Both the position numbers and the translations under genes were made by a program. A DNA stretch of 64,000 nt from Jejuia sp. UBA6058 (GTDB taxonomy: Bacteria; Bacteroidota; Bacteroidia; Flavobacteriales; Flavobacteriaceae), in the NCBI GenBank assembly GCA_002428965.1, contig DIYI01000005.1, positions 62,829 through 126,828 on the forward strand. Direction: 5' to 3'. The notes under the pieces are model-generated. The model saw only the letters and a list, made by a program, of their open reading frames with translations. It did not search any database and was not told where the DNA came from. Shown here in pieces: positions 34,986 through 42,973 of the stretch. Position 1 is the first letter of the stretch. The number at the start of each line of letters is the position of its first letter.

Positions 34986-36044
34986 TCAAATCGATAATAA
35001 AAATTTAACGGAATCTTCACCATCCGCATAATCCCAAAGTTGTGGGGTTTGGGTTGCTCCAAAAGCTATTTCGTTTTCTAGAACACCCCTAGAAACCACA
35101 CATTGAATTTGTTCTTTATCTTGTTCTAATTTCAGTTTCAATTTTTCTGTGTCATCATAAAACTCATAAAACGCCGTAGCTATTGGAGATGCGTAGCTTA
35201 CATCTTCTTTAATCATAAAGAAACCATTCTCAAGCATATCAAATTCACTCATTAAATAGACAGCTTTGTTGTAATCGTAGTTGTTAGCATATTTGGGTTT
35301 TTCTATAATAGGATGCCAATGGTAAAGAGCCTCAAAAAACCTATTAAAATCGTAATATTTAGGAACAAATAATTTAGAAACATTTCTGCAACCTAATCCA
35401 AAATACCTAAAAATATCATCGGATAGTTTCTTCAAATCTTCGATAGATTCATTGCCAGTCAAGACTGCAACGGAGTTTCTGTTTTTTCTAATAATAGAAG
35501 GTTTGTCTTTAAAGTAGTATTCAAAATATCTTGCTGTATTATTACTACCTGTTGCTATAACTGCATCAAAGTTTTCAAGATTTTCAGAGGTAAAGGTTAT
35601 TTTTCCTTTAAAATTAGGTTCAATATATTCTAGGTATTTCGCTAAATAAGGTAGAAGGTGCTTGTCGTTAGACGATTGTTTTACCAATACCTTGTGTCCA
35701 GTAATTAGTACCGACAAAAAATCATGAAATCCCACCAAAGGAATATTGCCAGCCATAATAATGGCAATTGTTTTTGGATTATTCTCTTTAAGGGTATATG
35801 GCTTAAGCCAATTATCAATTTGTGTTGCCGTTAAAGCTTCTGCCCAAGACTTGAGTGCATATCTAAGGTTCTTAGGAGTAAACCATCCATTATGTTCTTC
35901 GGCTAATTTTAGTTGGTGTTTAAAACCATCAAAGAACACTTCGTTGTGTTCCACTTTTTCACCTTTCTGGATTACTTCGTTAGAAAATTGCCTTATAAAA
36001 TCTCCTAATTTTACAAAAGCGTTAATTCTTTTCTGTAATTGCAT
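34986..36044 (-). CDS. Acyl-CoA reductase (LuxC-like)
   Basis: 352 residues of the LuxC/acyl-CoA reductase family (PF05893), an aldehyde dehydrogenase relative that reduces activated acyl groups to aldehydes. Family signs are IAIIMAGNIPLVGFHDFLSVL (about 90-110), the KQSSNDKHLLPYL segment and the GLGCRNVSKLF block (about 217-227) that contains the likely catalytic cysteine. No luxA/B/D/E genes are present, so light production is not implied. It is divergent from the ferredoxin gene, with 85 bases between starts. The true substrate in flavobacteria is not established. Confidence 0.85.
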   Translation of the reverse strand: MQLQKRINAFVKLGDFIRQFSNEVIQKGEKVEHNEVFFDGFKHQLKLAEEHNGWFTPKNLRYALKSWAEALTATQIDNWLKPYTLKENNPKTIAIIMAGNIPLVGFHDFLSVLITGHKVLVKQSSNDKHLLPYLAKYLEYIEPNFKGKITFTSENLENFDAVIATGSNNTARYFEYYFKDKPSIIRKNRNSVAVLTGNESIEDLKKLSDDIFRYFGLGCRNVSKLFVPKYYDFNRFFEALYHWHPIIEKPKYANNYDYNKAVYLMSEFDMLENGFFMIKEDVSYASPIATAFYEFYDDTEKLKLKLEQDKEQIQCVVSRGVLENEIAFGATQTPQLWDYADGEDSVKFLLSI

Positions 36045-36050
36045 CCTTTA

Positions 36051-36082
36051 TTTGTTTATAATGGGTTTTGGCTTTATTTTTG
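36051..36082 (+). promoter_or_regulatory. Promoter of ferredoxin gene
   Basis: TTTG (36051-36054), a 20-base spacer and TATTTTTG (36075-36082) match the Bacteroidota promoter exactly at the conserved positions. It is 47 bases before the ATG. Confidence 0.72.
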
Positions 36083-36129
36083 TACTTCTGTCAGAAAAGC
36101 AGATGCAAATTTAGAAAGAAAAAAACGCT

Positions 36130-36483
36130 ATGGCAATTATAATAACAGACGAATGTATAAACTGCGGTGCTTGCGAGCCTGAGTGCCCAAATACTGCAAT
36201 ATATGAAGGCGCCGACGATTGGCGCTATAAAGATGGAACGAGTTTAGAAGGTACAGTAGTGCTTACGAATGGTAATGAGGTTGATGCTGATGAAGCTCAG
36301 GAACCCGTGAGTGATGAATTCTACTATATTGTACCAGATAAATGTACGGAGTGTCAAGGATTTCATGAAGAGCCGCAGTGTGCAGCAGTTTGCCCTGTGG
36401 ATTGTTGTGTTCCTGACGAGGATAATGTTGAAACCATAGAGGAATTATTGGCTAAACAACGTTTTATGCATCCAGAAGATTAA
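36130..36483 (+). CDS. 4Fe-4S dicluster ferredoxin
   Basis: 117 residues; a small soluble electron carrier. The first cluster motif is C9-x2-C12-x2-C15-x3-C19 with a proline. The second uses C72, C75, C84 and C88 with a long insert between the second and third cysteines (CTECQGFHEEPQCAAVCP), as in YfhL/Allochromatium-type ferredoxins. C92 and C93 follow. Divergent from acyl-CoA reductase. A bidirectional terminator follows. Confidence 0.93.
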   Translation: MAIIITDECINCGACEPECPNTAIYEGADDWRYKDGTSLEGTVVLTNGNEVDADEAQEPVSDEFYYIVPDKCTECQGFHEEPQCAAVCPVDCCVPDEDNVETIEELLAKQRFMHPED

Positions 36484-36504
36484 AACAGATTTTACTATTT
36501 CAAT

Positions 36505-36538
36505 AAAAAACCCGAAAGCAAATACTTCCGGGTTTTTT
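36505..36538. terminator. Bidirectional terminator
   Basis: CCCGAAAG pairs with CTTCCGGG (one mismatch region), flanked by an A tract and a T tract, between convergent genes. Confidence 0.85.
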
Positions 36539-36580
36539 TGGATTTTGGATTTTTCTTTTTCACAGAATTTCAAGGAAAAC

Positions 36581-36973
36581 TTAAAAATTAAGTGAGGGCA
36601 TTTCCTTAAAAAGTTGCTTGTAAAAAGCATCATTGTTGACTAATCCAATATCTTTTGAAATATTAAAATTTGATTTTTCTTTATCAGTAATATGATATTT
36701 GGCTTCTGTAAAGAAGTCTAGTGAAGGCATTTCGTTTAATACTTCTAAACGAAAATTATCAGTAGGTATATTAATGCTTTTATCTACAGTGGCTGCAAAT
36801 AAAGAAACATCGTCATTAGAAATATGTTCCCCAAAGAAATCAAGGGATGGCATTTCCTCTAACAAGTCTAGGTTCATATTCGTAGTTGAAGTCTCAGAAT
36901 TATTTTGAGCGTCTGAGGTTAAAGCACCTAAAAAAAGAGCTATTATTACGAATGTTTGAATAATTTTTTTCAT
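36581..36973 (-). CDS. Secreted protein with three EMPSLDFF repeats
   Basis: 130 residues from ATG 36973 (ATG 36991 is also in frame). A signal peptide covers about 1-23 (LGALTSDAQ). The mature protein has the motif EMPSLDFF at residues 40-47 and 81-88 and EMPSLNF at 124-130, where it forms the very C-terminus. The preceding residues are also similar (LLE, VLN, LFK). Spacing is 41 and 43 residues; the linkers are unlike one another and rich in Asn, Asp, Lys and Ser. I do not recognise the family. A binding-motif array or a processed peptide precursor are both conceivable. Confidence 0.65.
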   Translation of the reverse strand: MKKIIQTFVIIALFLGALTSDAQNNSETSTTNMNLDLLEEMPSLDFFGEHISNDDVSLFAATVDKSINIPTDNFRLEVLNEMPSLDFFTEAKYHITDKEKSNFNISKDIGLVNNDAFYKQLFKEMPSLNF

Positions 36974-37142
36974 TTTTTTAACAATTATCATTTTTATTAC
37001 TTAAAATTACGAATTTATCAATTATGATTAACAGGTAATGTATTAATAATATTTATGATAAGTATAATTGCTTGTTATGGTTACGGGGTATAACAACAGA
37101 TATATAATTTCAAAAAGTAAGCTATTTCTTATGTTTCTTTTA

Positions 37143-37150
37143 TATATTTG
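37143..37150 (+). promoter_or_regulatory. -7 box of the 37169 gene pair
   Basis: TATATTTG is an exact TAnnTTTG match 18 bases before the ATG at 37169. It makes the TTG at 37148, which lies inside it, unlikely as a start codon. No clear TTG at the -33 position was seen. Confidence 0.55.
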
Positions 37151-37168
37151 CCACATAATAATTCTATT

Positions 37169-37819
37169 ATGAGGTATAGCTTTCTAGTTCCATTTCTTTT
37201 TTTTGCTCTTCTTGCCAATTCTCAAAGCCGATTTTTGAAAGGTTACGTGATTTTGAATTCCGGTGAAAAAATTGACTGCCGTATCAAGGATTTAGGTTGG
37301 AGAAATAATCCAAAATCTATAAAATGTAAAGTTGAAGGTGAAGATAAAATTTTTGAAATTAGAGAAATTCAGGAGTTTGGAGTTCCAAAAACTTTTAAAT
37401 ATGTGCGCTTCACTGGATTGATTGACCAATCAATAGACTTAGTTAATCGTTTGACTGAAAATAAAGAGCCAGAGTGGGCTGAAGAAACTGTTTTTTTGGA
37501 AGTACTGGTTGGAGGAGAACATGAACTATATAGGTATAAAAAAGAAGGTACATTGAGGTTTTTTCATAAACCTCTTAATGGTCAAATTGAGCAATTGATT
37601 TACAAAAGATTTGTATTCAATCCTAGTTTTGAAGATAATCCTGGGGTATCTGCTCTTAAATTACGACAAGACAAAATATTAAATAATAATACTTATAAGA
37701 GTCAGTTAATTAAAAACTACAGCAGTTCGTTAAGAAAAGATTTTAATTTAAAGGTTCAAAAGTTAACCTATAAGACTAAACCTTTGGTTAAGTTTTTTCT
37801 TTACATAAATAAATTTTAG
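37169..37819 (+). CDS. Exported protein, unknown function
   Basis: 216 residues from ATG 37169, preferred over TTG 37148, which overlaps the -7 box. A signal peptide is clear (about 1-18, FALLANSQS). The mature part begins GYVILNSGEKIDCRIKDLGW, a pattern of flavobacterial exported proteins of unknown role, and is rich in Lys and aromatic residues. It sits 3 bases before an outer-membrane beta-barrel gene, so the two are one operon and the products probably act together in the envelope. No domain is recognised. Confidence 0.7.
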   Translation: MRYSFLVPFLFFALLANSQSRFLKGYVILNSGEKIDCRIKDLGWRNNPKSIKCKVEGEDKIFEIREIQEFGVPKTFKYVRFTGLIDQSIDLVNRLTENKEPEWAEETVFLEVLVGGEHELYRYKKEGTLRFFHKPLNGQIEQLIYKRFVFNPSFEDNPGVSALKLRQDKILNNNTYKSQLIKNYSSSLRKDFNLKVQKLTYKTKPLVKFFLYINKF

Positions 37820-37822
37820 TTC

Positions 37823-38470
37823 ATGAAATTGTACATATTATTTTTTCTATCACTTTTTTTCTTCATAAAAAGTCACTCTCAAACTTATGATTATTCACAT
37901 AGAGGGGAAAGTAAAAATTCAATAAAGGTAAAATTATGTACTGGGGCTAATTTTACTGAATTAGATATTAATAACCCGACTATAAATAATAGTTCAATCG
38001 ATTTTGGTTCAAAAGTCGGATTTCATATTGGGGCTGAGTTGGAATATGTTCTTCCTTCCAATAATGATAAATGGTCAATTTTTATCCAACCTAATTATGT
38101 TAGTTTTAATAACGATATAGAAAGGGAACTTTTTTCTTCAACAGAAGAGGTAAAGATGGAATCTAATTCTTTGAATCTGCCACTTGGATTAAGATATTAT
38201 ATTCATTTTAATAAGAATCTTAAGTTTTTTGTTAGTGGAATGTTGAATATTCAGTTAGCATCAAATACCCGTATTATCTATTCTTTAAGAACTGACTTGA
38301 ATTCTGAAGCAAACCCAACGAATGCTGGTTTTGGTTTAGGCAGCTCTTTAAATGGAAAGTTGTTTTTCGAAGCAAGAGTGTATACCAAGTTTAATGCTTT
38401 GAAAGAATATGCTACCTGGGAAGGAAATTATTCGCAGATGAGTTTAATTGTAAGTTATGCAATTTTGTAG
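37823..38470 (+). CDS. Outer-membrane beta-barrel protein (PorT-like)
   Basis: 215 residues with a signal peptide (about 1-19, FFIKSHSQ) and an alternating hydrophobic strand pattern that ends with a typical C-terminal strand (QMSLIVSYAIL). Strands such as KLCTGANFTEL, FHIGAELEYVLP, LGLRYYIHF and FGLGSSLNGKLFFEARVY fit an 8-10-strand barrel of the PF13568 kind. Role unknown: porin-like, adhesin or scaffold. Second gene of a two-gene unit. Confidence 0.75.
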   Translation: MKLYILFFLSLFFFIKSHSQTYDYSHRGESKNSIKVKLCTGANFTELDINNPTINNSSIDFGSKVGFHIGAELEYVLPSNNDKWSIFIQPNYVSFNNDIERELFSSTEEVKMESNSLNLPLGLRYYIHFNKNLKFFVSGMLNIQLASNTRIIYSLRTDLNSEANPTNAGFGLGSSLNGKLFFEARVYTKFNALKEYATWEGNYSQMSLIVSYAIL

Positions 38471-38506
38471 TTTAATAGGGTTTTTTAAGGTAATTTATTA
38501 TGCGTT

Positions 38507-39964
38507 TTAAAATGCCTTCATCTCCAAAGAAGGTTCTAAAATACCTTCATCATCCCAAATGGTTTTTTCGTAAGTGTTCAACGTTTTAAAAGGTACTTTT
38601 TCAGCTTGTCGCTCCGCCTGAAAGTCTAAAAAGGAGAGTTTGTTATATCTTGATACAAGTAGCTCTTCTTTTGATGAATTGTCTCCTTCAATTTTAAATT
38701 CAAAACTCACCTTGTATTTGTTGGAGCTATTTTCAATAAACTTTAAGGGTCTGCTAACATAAAAATAACTACCAGTGGTTCTTTTAATGTATTTGGGGTG
38801 GTAAACAGAGCTACTATCTTTTTCAAAAATTATAGTGCCTTTACTCACGTTTTCAATATACTTAACGCCTAAAATTAACCTTAAATTTACTTTTTCACCA
38901 TGACGATTTTTGTAATAACTATAATCCACTCTAGTAACCCCATAAGTGTCGTCGGAGATGTATAGCTTGCCTGTGTATTTTGCTTTTCCTTTTCTTGGAG
39001 TATATGAAATAATATAAATTAGGTCATCATCATTATATCCTACATCATCTAAAGTATACTCATACCAGTCTGTATTTAATATTTTCTTCAAAAAGGCGTT
39101 GTTGTAAAACTGTCCTCTTCGTAGAATGGATTTGGTTTTGTTATTTAAATAAGATACCTCGTATTCATTGCCGTTATCATCTTTAAATTCTTCATCATTA
39201 AGAGCTAAAGAATCTTCAATTTTAAACAACCCCGTTTTTAATTTGTACGTTTTAGTAGTATCTAAATATTTGAGGATAATATTCTGGGTTCTTTCCTGAA
39301 TCTTATCAATAGAAAAATCGTTTTTATGATCTAAGAGTTCAGTAGCCCTCTCAACTTCTAATTTTATACTGTCTTTATTTAAGGCATATATTTTGGCTTT
39401 AAAATCTGCAAACTTTACCATATTACTATTTTTCACTTCATCAACCAACGCTGTTAAACTTTTATTTACCTCTTGTAATTGTTTCTTTTTTACATGGGAT
39501 GCTTTGTCAATTTCAAATTCTAGTTTTTTAAAATCAACATGTTCGGTGGTTCGGTGAAACACATTATACTGGTTAAGATTGTTATCGTAATTATCGTTAA
39601 GGTTCTTCTTAACTCTGGCTATAATAGAATCTACATTAGGCCTTGTAGTACTTATAAATACTTCTTCTAATTGATTTAAAGCAGTTTCTAGTTCTACTTT
39701 AAATTCTAATGCTTTAATGTTTTCAATAGTAAGTGTTTTACTTTGATAACCCATACAAGATATGGTTATAGGCTTTTTACCCAAGGAAGAAGGTATTGTA
39801 AAATAACCTTCATCATTAGAAATAACGCCAGCGTAGATACCAGTTTTTATCTTGGCATAAGGTATGGGTTGTTTTGTAGATGTATCAATTAATTTTACTG
39901 TGATATTTTGCCCGAAAATAATGGTGGAAACAAATAAAAAGAATAAGATGATTTTTTGTTTCAT
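38507..39964 (-). CDS. Exported carboxypeptidase-regulatory-like domain protein
   Basis: 485 residues from ATG 39964 (ATG 40000 lies in front of the signal peptide). A signal peptide (1-18, TIIFGQ) is followed by a CarboxypepD_reg-like beta-sandwich (about 19-100) containing GVISNDEGYFTIPSSLGKK and SCMGYQSKTLTI. The remainder (about 100-485) looks beta-rich, with coiled Lys/Glu-rich helices around 140-215, and is shared by other flavobacterial proteins of unknown function. No TonB plug or barrel is present, so it is not a receptor. It probably lies in the envelope. Confidence 0.82.
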   Translation of the reverse strand: MKQKIILFFLFVSTIIFGQNITVKLIDTSTKQPIPYAKIKTGIYAGVISNDEGYFTIPSSLGKKPITISCMGYQSKTLTIENIKALEFKVELETALNQLEEVFISTTRPNVDSIIARVKKNLNDNYDNNLNQYNVFHRTTEHVDFKKLEFEIDKASHVKKKQLQEVNKSLTALVDEVKNSNMVKFADFKAKIYALNKDSIKLEVERATELLDHKNDFSIDKIQERTQNIILKYLDTTKTYKLKTGLFKIEDSLALNDEEFKDDNGNEYEVSYLNNKTKSILRRGQFYNNAFLKKILNTDWYEYTLDDVGYNDDDLIYIISYTPRKGKAKYTGKLYISDDTYGVTRVDYSYYKNRHGEKVNLRLILGVKYIENVSKGTIIFEKDSSSVYHPKYIKRTTGSYFYVSRPLKFIENSSNKYKVSFEFKIEGDNSSKEELLVSRYNKLSFLDFQAERQAEKVPFKTLNTYEKTIWDDEGILEPSLEMKAF

Positions 39965-40130
39965 TACTGTTTTTTTTGATTGATGGTTTTGCTTATTCAA
40001 CGAGATAATTTAAGTAATGTTACAACTTACTATGCCGAAATGTAGTGAGTTTAACTTTTAATTAATGGTTGTAGACTTATTTTGCTAAAGTCATCTTAAA
40101 ATTCTACAGTAAATTTTCTGTTTTATTGGT

Positions 40131-40138
40131 TACATTTG
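40131..40138 (+). promoter_or_regulatory. -7 box of ychF
   Basis: TACATTTG is an exact match to TAnnTTTG 22 bases before the ychF ATG. A TTG -33 box at the standard distance is not evident. Confidence 0.5.
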
Positions 40139-40160
40139 CAGCGCTAAAATCTGAGAAATT

Positions 40161-41255
40161 ATGAAAGCAGGTATCGTAGGGTTGCCCAATGTTGGAAAGT
40201 CCACATTATTTAATTGTTTATCTAATGCAAAGGCGCAAAGTGCTAACTTTCCTTTTTGTACTATTGAACCTAATGTAGGAGTGGTGAATGTTCCGGACCC
40301 AAGATTGGAGAAACTAGAGAGTTTGGTGAATCCTGAAAAAGTAATTCCTGCCACTGTTGAAATTGTGGATATTGCTGGTTTGGTAAAGGGAGCAAGCAAA
40401 GGCGAAGGTCTCGGGAATCAGTTTTTGGCAAATATTCGTGAAACTGATGCTATTTTACATGTATTACGTTGTTTTGATAATGATAATATTGTACATGTTG
40501 ATGGTAGTGTAGATCCTATTCGTGACAAGGAAACCATTGATATGGAATTGCAGTTAAAAGATTTAGAAACAGCCGAAAAGAAGCTTGATAAAGTAAAACG
40601 TGCCGCAAAAACAGGTAATAAAGAAGCGCAAAACGAAGAGGCCGTTTTATTAAAAATAAAGGGTGCTTTAGAAGCTGGTACCTCTATAAGAGCCATTGAT
40701 TTTAGTGATGAAGATTATATTAAATTTGTAAAACCATTGCAGTTTATCACAGATAAGCGTGTAATGTACGTGTGTAATGTAGATGAAGGTTCTGCAGTTT
40801 CTGGAAACACCTATGTAGAACAAGTTAAAGAGGCCGTAAAGGATGAAAGTGCAGAGGTGCTTGTTTTAGCAGTTGGAACTGAAGCAGATATTAATGAATT
40901 GGATGATTACGAAGAACGACAAATGTTTCTTCAAGATATTGGTTTGGATGAACCAGGTTCTGCAAAATTAATTCGAGGTGCATACAAATTATTAAATCAA
41001 CAAACCTATTTTACAGCTGGGGTAAAAGAAGTACGTGCTTGGACTGTGGACATAGGTGCAACAGCTCCTCAAGCAGCAGGTGTTATCCATACTGATTTTG
41101 AAAAAGGCTTTATCCGCGCTGAAGTAATTGCGTATGATGATTACGTGTCTTTAGGAAGTGAAGCCAAAGTTAAGGAGGCTGGTAAAATGCGTGTTGAAGG
41201 TAAAAACTATATTGTAAAAGATGGTGATGTAATGCACTTCTTGTTTAATGTTTAA
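40161..41255 (+). CDS. ychF: Redox-regulated P-loop ATPase YchF (OLA1 family)
   Basis: 364 residues, standard for the family. G1 motif GLPNVGKST (7-15), G3 DIAGLVKGAS, a coiled-coil insert (about 130-180) and a C-terminal TGS domain (about 280-364, ending DGDVMHFLFNV) are in order. YchF prefers ATP over GTP and associates with ribosomes, and is linked to stress and redox responses. The downstream DUF805 gene starts 19 bases later and is probably cotranscribed. Confidence 0.97.
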   Translation: MKAGIVGLPNVGKSTLFNCLSNAKAQSANFPFCTIEPNVGVVNVPDPRLEKLESLVNPEKVIPATVEIVDIAGLVKGASKGEGLGNQFLANIRETDAILHVLRCFDNDNIVHVDGSVDPIRDKETIDMELQLKDLETAEKKLDKVKRAAKTGNKEAQNEEAVLLKIKGALEAGTSIRAIDFSDEDYIKFVKPLQFITDKRVMYVCNVDEGSAVSGNTYVEQVKEAVKDESAEVLVLAVGTEADINELDDYEERQMFLQDIGLDEPGSAKLIRGAYKLLNQQTYFTAGVKEVRAWTVDIGATAPQAAGVIHTDFEKGFIRAEVIAYDDYVSLGSEAKVKEAGKMRVEGKNYIVKDGDVMHFLFNV

Positions 41256-41274
41256 TTGATTGATATTATTGAAT

Positions 41275-41883
41275 ATGCCAAAGCAAGAAAATGATGTAGT
41301 TTATTACTTGCACAAGGCGTTTTATATCGACTATTGGAATTTTACTGGTCGTTCCAGAGGTAGGGAATTTTGGAGTGTTATATTACTTCAAGTTTTGATA
41401 CTTGGTGTATCTTTGTTGCTTCATTATTCTTATTTTAGTTTCAAAGGAGAGTTTTATATAAGCTTTATCTTTTACCTTCTTGTTTTCATATACTTTATAT
41501 TAACCGGCGTTCCTACGGTCACTGTTCATGTTAGAAGATTACATGACGTAGGAAAATCAGGTTGGTGGCATCCGATAGGAATCAGCTTCATCCTTAATAT
41601 TGCCATGGGCATTATTGGCATCCCTATTGCTCTTATTTATGGTTTGATTGTTTTATTATTTTTTAATGGAAATCCTTCTTTTGATACTACTGTTATCGAT
41701 ACTTTGACAGAAATTTGCACATATGCCGTTGCCATTACATGGTCTTTTATTATTTTAAGAGGTATTTCTTTTCTTTTCTTAAATAGTGAAACAGGAGCTA
41801 ACAAATGGGGAGAAAATCCTAAAGAAAATCCTGATTTAAAGGAAATAGAAAGCATAGGTGGTGATAGTATTTGCCGGAGATAA
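41275..41883 (+). CDS. DUF805 family membrane protein
   Basis: 202 residues from ATG 41275 (TTG at 41260 is also in frame). The family block YYLHKAFYIDYWNFTGRSRGREFW and the later VHVRRLHDVGKSGWWH are diagnostic of DUF805 (YhaH-like) inner-membrane proteins. About five hydrophobic helices lie between residues 30 and 170. The cytosolic C-terminus ends CRR. Function is unknown. It follows ychF closely. Confidence 0.88.
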   Translation: MPKQENDVVYYLHKAFYIDYWNFTGRSRGREFWSVILLQVLILGVSLLLHYSYFSFKGEFYISFIFYLLVFIYFILTGVPTVTVHVRRLHDVGKSGWWHPIGISFILNIAMGIIGIPIALIYGLIVLLFFNGNPSFDTTVIDTLTEICTYAVAITWSFIILRGISFLFLNSETGANKWGENPKENPDLKEIESIGGDSICRR

Positions 41884-41953
41884 TTCCATTTGAACATCGT
41901 ATTTTTATCAAGTACGATATTTTGAAACTTTTCTAAGATTTTACCTTCGCTGT

Positions 41954-42856
41954 ATGAAGTCAAATAAGAAGTTCTGGCTCGGAATTGGCATTGGTGTTTT
42001 GGGTGTCGTACTATTTTCATCAAAAGCAGTTATGGTGAAACTGGCGTATCAGTATGAGGTAGATGTAATGAGTATGTTACTATTACGTATGGGTTTTGCT
42101 TTTCCTTTTTACCTCGTTATTTCATTATTCTACCAAAAGAAAAACAAAACCAAAAAGACAACCAAAGATTGGTTGTGGGTGCTATTTTTTGGGTTCCTTG
42201 GCTATTACCTAGCTAGTTATTTTGATTTTGTCGGGTTAACGTATATCAAAGCAAGTTTAGAGCGTATTATTCTATTTATATATCCTACGATTGTATTGTT
42301 ATTGAACAAATTGTTTTTAAAACAAAAAATAACTAAACCTCAAATAGTTGCTATTGTCTTGACCTATCTAGGGATAGTTATTGCATTTTGGGATGAGGTC
42401 CATATTTCAGGAAAGGACACGTATTTAGGCGGCTTTTTCATTCTGTTAAGTGCATTGACTTATGCAGCTTATTTGGTTGGTAGCGGTTGGTTAATACCTA
42501 AATTTGGAGTGGTGCAGTTCACAGCTTACGCTATGATAATGTCTTGTGCATGTGTGTTTGTACATTACAGTATTATTAACGAAACCGATTTATTTAGATT
42601 TTCTTGGGAAGTTTACATTTTAGGTTTTTTAATTGCCGTTTTTGCAACTGTAGTGCCATCGTTTTTCGTATCGGCATCAATAAAAATGATCAGTTCATCC
42701 AACTTTGCAATTGTGGCAGGTATAGGGCCGATTTCTACAATAATTCTGGCAGCAATTTTCCTAGAAGAGCACCTTACTTTAATTCAACTATTTGGGGCTT
42801 TGGTGGTTATCCTTGGAATTTTATTTATATCGCTTAGGAAGTCAGGTAAGGCTTAG
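41954..42856 (+). CDS. EamA/DMT-family transporter
   Basis: 300 residues with ten hydrophobic helices in two EamA-type repeats (about 8-145 and 160-295). Motifs of the drug/metabolite transporter superfamily are visible, such as YTSLERI-like YIKASLERIILFIYPTIVLLL and GPISTIILAAIFLEEHLT. Probably exports or exchanges a small metabolite across the inner membrane; the substrate is not known. Confidence 0.88.
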   Translation: MKSNKKFWLGIGIGVLGVVLFSSKAVMVKLAYQYEVDVMSMLLLRMGFAFPFYLVISLFYQKKNKTKKTTKDWLWVLFFGFLGYYLASYFDFVGLTYIKASLERIILFIYPTIVLLLNKLFLKQKITKPQIVAIVLTYLGIVIAFWDEVHISGKDTYLGGFFILLSALTYAAYLVGSGWLIPKFGVVQFTAYAMIMSCACVFVHYSIINETDLFRFSWEVYILGFLIAVFATVVPSFFVSASIKMISSSNFAIVAGIGPISTIILAAIFLEEHLTLIQLFGALVVILGILFISLRKSGKA

Positions 42857-42973
42857 GTTTGGGTTCTCAACAATATTCCATTTTTATTGTTAATTACTTT
42901 GTTAAGCCACTGTTTTATTTTTTAAGATGTTATGCTATATTAGCGTGCTATCACACACTTCACACCCTTTTTT

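Noticed and set aside
34986..36044. Bioluminescence (lux) locus
   Set aside because: Only a LuxC-like reductase is present; no luciferase, transferase or synthetase genes are nearby.
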